Below are positions 60,927-64,000 of a stretch of 64,000 nt of DNA, in pieces. Position 1 is the stretch's first letter. Every line of letters starts with the position of its first letter. The DNA comes from Streptomyces sp. NBC_00224 (GTDB taxonomy: Bacteria; Actinomycetota; Actinomycetes; Streptomycetales; Streptomycetaceae): the NCBI RefSeq assembly GCF_041435195.1, contig NZ_CP108106.1, positions 3,038,001 to 3,102,000 of the forward strand, in the 5' to 3' direction. The notes beneath the pieces were generated by a model. That model saw only the letters and a list, made by a program, of their open reading frames with translations, was not told the origin of the DNA and did not search any database. Made by a program: the position numbers and the translations under genes.

Positions 60927-61955
60927 GTGACGTTCAAGGCTGAGTACATCTGGATCGACGGCACCGAGCCGACGGCCAAGCTCCGCTCGAAGACCAAGAT
61001 CATCGCGGGTGTGCCCGACAGCGCCGAGCTGCCGGTGTGGGGCTTCGACGGCTCCTCCACCAACCAGGCCGAGGGCCACGCCTCCGACCGGGTGCTGAAG
61101 CCGGTCTTCTCCTGTCCGGACCCGATCCGCGGCGGTGACAACGTCCTCGTCCTGTGCGAGGTCTTCGACATCGACGGCACCCCGCACGAGTCCAACACCC
61201 GCGCGCTGCTGCGTCCCCTCGCCGAGCGGTTCGCCGCGCAGGAGCCGATCTTCGGCATCGAGCAGGAGTACACGTTCTTCGACGGCGCCCGTCCGCTGGG
61301 CTTCCCGGTCGGCGGCTTCCCGGCCGCGCAGGGCGGCTACTACTGCGGTGTCGGCGCCGACGAGATCTTCGGCCGCGAGATCGTCGAGAAGCACCTCGAC
61401 CACTGCCTCGCCGCGGGTCTGAGCATCTCCGGCATCAACGCCGAGGTCATGCCCGGCCAGTGGGAGTTCCAGGTCGGCCCGGTCGGCCCCCTGGAGGTCT
61501 CCGACCAGCTGTGGATCGCGCGCTGGCTGCTCTACCGCACGGCCGAGGACTTCAACGTCTCGGCCACGCTCGACCCGAAGCCGGTGAAGGGCGACTGGAA
61601 CGGCGCGGGCGCGCACACCAACTTCTCCACCAAGGCGATGCGCGAGGGTTACGACGCGATCATCACCGCGTGCGAGTCGCTCGGCGAGGGCTCCAAGCCG
61701 ATGGACCACGTCAAGCACTACGGCGCGGGCATCGACGACCGTCTCACCGGCCTGCACGAGACCGCCCCGTGGAACGAGTACTCGTACGGTGTCTCCAACC
61801 GCGGCGCCTCGGTCCGCATCCCGTGGCAGGTCGAGGTGGACAAGAAGGGCTACATCGAGGACCGCCGCCCGAACGCGAACGTCGACCCGTACGTCGTGAC
61901 CCGGCTGATCGTCGAGACCTGCTGCACCGGTCTGGAGAAGGCCGGCCAGGTCTGA
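60927..61955 (+). CDS. glnII: Glutamine synthetase type II (eukaryotic-like)
   Basis: A 342-residue GSII; it shares the ammonium-assimilating reaction of GSI but is shorter and not adenylylated. Motifs are FDGSSTNQAEGHASDRVLKPV, PIFGIEQEYTFFDG, GINAEVMPGQWEFQVGP, GDWNGAGAHTNFSTKAMR and NRGASVRIPWQVE. GTG at 60927 (VTFKAEYIWIDG) is chosen because an AAAGGA ribosome site lies 8 bases before it; the in-frame ATG at 60918 is too close to that site. GlnR-type box upstream and a hairpin downstream make it a single-gene unit. Confidence 0.96.
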   Translation: MTFKAEYIWIDGTEPTAKLRSKTKIIAGVPDSAELPVWGFDGSSTNQAEGHASDRVLKPVFSCPDPIRGGDNVLVLCEVFDIDGTPHESNTRALLRPLAERFAAQEPIFGIEQEYTFFDGARPLGFPVGGFPAAQGGYYCGVGADEIFGREIVEKHLDHCLAAGLSISGINAEVMPGQWEFQVGPVGPLEVSDQLWIARWLLYRTAEDFNVSATLDPKPVKGDWNGAGAHTNFSTKAMREGYDAIITACESLGEGSKPMDHVKHYGAGIDDRLTGLHETAPWNEYSYGVSNRGASVRIPWQVEVDKKGYIEDRRPNANVDPYVVTRLIVETCCTGLEKAGQV

Positions 61956-61999
61956 GCCGTCAGGTCCGGAGCCGGACCCGGCTCGCAGGAACCGTCCCC

Positions 62000-62034
62000 G
62001 AGGGCGCCCACCGCACACGCGGGTGGGCGCCCTC
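62000..62034. terminator. Hairpin terminator after glnII
   Basis: GAGGGCGCCCACC (62000-62012) pairs with GGTGGGCGCCCTC (62022-62034): 13-bp perfect stem, 9-base loop. Confidence 0.82.
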
Positions 62035-62138
62035 CGGGCATTGTGGCAGGGCGAGTTCCGGTCACCGTGTGCCAAGGTTCCGTATCAGCCTGTGGGAGGG
62101 CGCTGCTCAGCGGCGGGAGGATCTGGTTGAATGGGCAC

Positions 62139-62258
62139 ATGGCCAGCTACCCGAACCCCGCGACAGGTCGCAGCGACCTGGAGCCGTTCTGGCCGTCTCG
62201 TCAGGATCACGACTTCGACCGGGTGTGTTGCCGCGCGATGAACGCGCCGGCCCTCTAA
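62139..62258 (+). CDS. Small ORF, possible cysteine-containing leader peptide (39 aa)
   Basis: Starts MASYPNPATGRSDLEP and continues FWPSRQDHDFDRVCCRAMNAPAL; codon use is coding-like. There is no ribosome site, and a weak TTGAAT 6 bases before the ATG could be a leaderless -10. The adjacent CC near the end recalls the cysteine clusters of actinobacterial leader peptides that sense cysteine supply, though the gene 85 bases downstream is a regulator rather than a sulfur gene. It could also be a conserved small protein with its own role. Confidence 0.5.
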   Translation: MASYPNPATGRSDLEPFWPSRQDHDFDRVCCRAMNAPAL

Positions 62259-62343
62259 AGCCTCCCTGACCCGAAGGCCTTCGGCCCGCGCGCAACGACG
62301 TACGTCCCCTGCCGACGACTCCGCGCGAAAGAGCTGACCTCTC

Positions 62344-62931
62344 ATGGCGAACGCCCATACCTTCTCCGCCTCCGCTGCGACCGCCGCCCACCCCGGTCCC
62401 GTGCCCCTGGGACGCCATCGACTCCGTGCCGTCGACCGCGACGAGGTGGCCGTCACCGGCACCGTCGCCGACTTCCTTCCGCCGGGCGCCACTTGGCTGC
62501 CCGCGCCCCAGCACACCCTGCCCGCGCTGCCCGGCCGCCCGCCGATGGTCGGCTATCTGGTGCTCGTCCCGGCCGACCAGCAGCCGCTGCTCGCCGCCGC
62601 GCCCGAGCCGGTGGCCCAGGAGCCCGGCGCGGACGCGGCGACCGGCGGCGACGCGCTCGTGCGCATCGACACGGTCCGCCGCACCGCCGAGGTCGACGGG
62701 CGTGTGCTCGACCTCACGTACCTCGAATTCGAGCTGCTCGCCCATCTGGTGGCGCACCCTCAGCGGGTGCACACCCGCGACCAGTTGGTGACCACGGTGT
62801 GGGGGTACGGCCACGTCGGCGACGGCCGCACCGTGGACGTCCACGTCGCCCGGCTGCGCCGCAAGCTGGGCACCCAGCACCGCCACGCGATCCAGACGGT
62901 GCGGCGGGTCGGGTACAAGTACACGCCCTGA
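62344..62931 (+). CDS. Winged-helix (OmpR-type) regulator lacking a receiver domain
   Basis: A 195-residue protein. The C-terminal half (about 100-195) is an OmpR/PhoB winged helix: VDGRVLDLTYLEFELLAHLVAHPQRVHTRDQLVTTVWGYGHVGDGRTVDVHVARLRRKL...IQTVRRVGYKY. The N-terminal half has no phosphoacceptor aspartate region and is Pro/Ala-rich, so it is not a classical response regulator. Such proteins regulate morphological genes in Streptomyces. ATG 62344 has a weak site. It is followed by a hairpin. Confidence 0.85.
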   Translation: MANAHTFSASAATAAHPGPVPLGRHRLRAVDRDEVAVTGTVADFLPPGATWLPAPQHTLPALPGRPPMVGYLVLVPADQQPLLAAAPEPVAQEPGADAATGGDALVRIDTVRRTAEVDGRVLDLTYLEFELLAHLVAHPQRVHTRDQLVTTVWGYGHVGDGRTVDVHVARLRRKLGTQHRHAIQTVRRVGYKYTP

Positions 62932-62956
62932 TCCGCCCGTACGCGCTCACCGGGCT

Positions 62957-62986
62957 GCCCCCGGCACGGACCTCCGTGCCGGGGGC
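62957..62986. terminator. Hairpin after the winged-helix gene
   Basis: GCCCCCGGCACGG (62957-62969) pairs with CCGTGCCGGGGGC (62974-62986), loop ACCT, followed by a TTTT at 62993-62996. Confidence 0.82.
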
Positions 62987-63125
62987 GCCCCCTTTTCCGG
63001 GCAAACTAGGAGGTCAGGGGGTGGTGGTAGGTACACCCCCGGCTGGGGGGACCGGCCCCGTGACCGCGCCCGGCGGTGCGGCGAGACTGGGGACCCGGAA
63101 GAGCGATGCGAGGAAGAGGACGACG

Positions 63126-64000
63126 ATGATCGTGACAAAGGCACGGGACGCCCTGGTGGCGGCCCGGCGCGGGTCGGTGCTCTCGGCGTCCGGCGTCGTC
63201 GTCTCCATCACACTGTTCACCTGGACCGTGGTGTCCATCGCGCTGATACCCGTCGGCATCGGCGTACTGACCACCCCGCACGTCCTGACGCTGGTGCGCG
63301 CCCACGCCAACCGGCGCCGGGTGTGGGCGAAGGAGTGGGCGGGCGTGACCATCCCCGTGCCCTACCGCCCGCTCCCCCGCGATGTGCGGTCCGGGGTGAC
63401 CGGGATGGTCGAGCGGTGCGGGCTGCTGCTGAAGGACCCGGCGACCTGGCGCGACCTCCAGTGGATGTTCACCGACATGACGGCGGGCTTCCTCATCGCG
63501 ATCCTGGCGCCCGTGCTGCCGCTCTACTTCGTGTACGGGATCGTGCTCGCCGCGGGCGTCTGGGAGCCGATCGACCGGGCGGGCGGCGGCGAGTGGTTCA
63601 CCTTCCTCCACATCACCTCGCAGTCCACCGCCAACATGGCCGTCGCCCTCGGCGCCGCCTACGCCCTCCTCGGCGTCTTCGTGAACCCGGCCCTGATCCG
63701 CGCCCACTTCCGGCTCGCCGCGCTCTCCCTGGCGCCGACCCGGGAGCAGGAGCTCGCGCTGCGGGTGGAGCGCCTCACCGAGACCCGGCACGACGCCGTG
63801 GACACCTCGGCCGCCGAACTGCGCCGCATCGAGCGCGACCTGCACGACGGGGCGCAGGCCCGGCTCGTCGCCATGGGCATGAGCCTGGGCACCGTGGAGG
63901 CGCTGATCGAGAAGGACCCCGCGCAGGCCAAGGCGCTGCTCGCCAAGGCGCGCGAGTCGTCCGCCGAGGCGCTCACCGAACTGCGCGACCTGGTCCGGGG
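63126..64000 (+). CDS. Sensor histidine kinase with N-terminal sensor domain (5' part only)
   Basis: The frame is open to the window edge. Residues about 15-205 form a membrane region with four helices of the putative sensor type (SVLSASGVVVSITLFTWTVVSIALIPVGIGV and related helices). The phosphoacceptor motif is RRIERDLHDGAQARLVAMGMSLGT near residue 240; the ATPase domain is cut off. ATG 63126 has AGAGGA before it; an in-frame GTG at 63060 would add 22 residues. The cognate regulator is beyond the window. LuxR-type kinases of this class usually pair with a NarL-type regulator. Confidence 0.9.
   Translation, partial: MIVTKARDALVAARRGSVLSASGVVVSITLFTWTVVSIALIPVGIGVLTTPHVLTLVRAHANRRRVWAKEWAGVTIPVPYRPLPRDVRSGVTGMVERCGLLLKDPATWRDLQWMFTDMTAGFLIAILAPVLPLYFVYGIVLAAGVWEPIDRAGGGEWFTFLHITSQSTANMAVALGAAYALLGVFVNPALIRAHFRLAALSLAPTREQELALRVERLTETRHDAVDTSAAELRRIERDLHDGAQARLVAMGMSLGTVEALIEKDPAQAKALLAKARESSAEALTELRDLVR

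Noticed and set aside
1..64000. CRISPR arrays, prophage, insertion sequences and biosynthetic megasynthase modules
   Set aside because: No repeat-spacer pattern, integrase, transposase, capsid, ketosynthase or condensation-domain signature is seen anywhere in the window.

Overview
The window is very GC-rich, with strong third-position GC bias, many GTG starts, many leaderless-type promoters (TANNNT 6 to 8 bases before the start codon) and GlnR-type boxes before two different glutamine synthetases. Together with the gene content (ctaCD, nadA-erpA, pspA-pspAA, cobUTS, pepA-lpd-E2-aceE, lipBA, glnA, glnII) this indicates a Streptomyces core-chromosome segment. I cannot name the species. No tRNA, rRNA, CRISPR array, prophage or insertion sequence is visible.

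Layout. 1-2440: cytochrome c oxidase subunits I (cut by the window edge) and II. 2795-9165: a cysteine desulfurase-TusA fusion, an AdoK-type adenosine kinase, a tiny leaderless gene, an anchored secreted protein, and the divergent erpA/nadA pair (Fe-S carrier next to an Fe-S enzyme). 9322-12539: a two-component system beside pspA-pspAA, a likely membrane-stress module. 12823-24089: a DUF3043 protein, a methyltransferase with a probable CTG start, an ABC exporter, an HtrA-like lipoprotein, scattered cobalamin lower-ligand genes (an MBL-CobU fusion, CobT, CobS), and an MprF-like/rhomboid-like membrane pair.

24295-31018 is the most striking block: five minus-strand genes, four of them chained by 4-bp overlaps. 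They encode a secreted Agd3/PelA-like polysaccharide deacetylase, a PelF-like glycosyltransferase, a polytopic membrane protein, a spherulin-4 (Sph3/GH135-like) protein and a GH114 (Ega3-like) lipoprotein. This resembles a bacterial counterpart of the fungal galactosaminogalactan cluster merged with Pel-type synthesis genes.

31302-49034: leucyl aminopeptidase, then lpd, a two-lipoyl-domain E2, a GntR regulator and homodimeric AceE, and further on lipB-lipA, which make the lipoyl cofactor for this complex. Between them lie DUF4240, PP2C, GNAT, epimerase, FAD-oxidoreductase and NsdA-like regulatory genes. 49332-52552: small membrane genes and glnA with a near-consensus GlnR box. 52635-60738 is more accessory: an XRE-like protein divergent from a zinc-ribbon protein, an overlapped 27-residue micro-ORF and a small membrane protein; then a methyltransferase, a secreted phospholipase D-like protein, ArsC-like and AhpD-like proteins and a Gfo/Idh oxidoreductase. 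60927-64000: glnII, a small cysteine-containing ORF before a receiver-less winged-helix regulator, and the start of a second sensor kinase.

Six intergenic regions carry copies of one GC-rich inverted-repeat family (core GGGGCGCGGGGAACTGCGCG), four of the six lying between convergent genes. Strong GC hairpins mark most operon ends.
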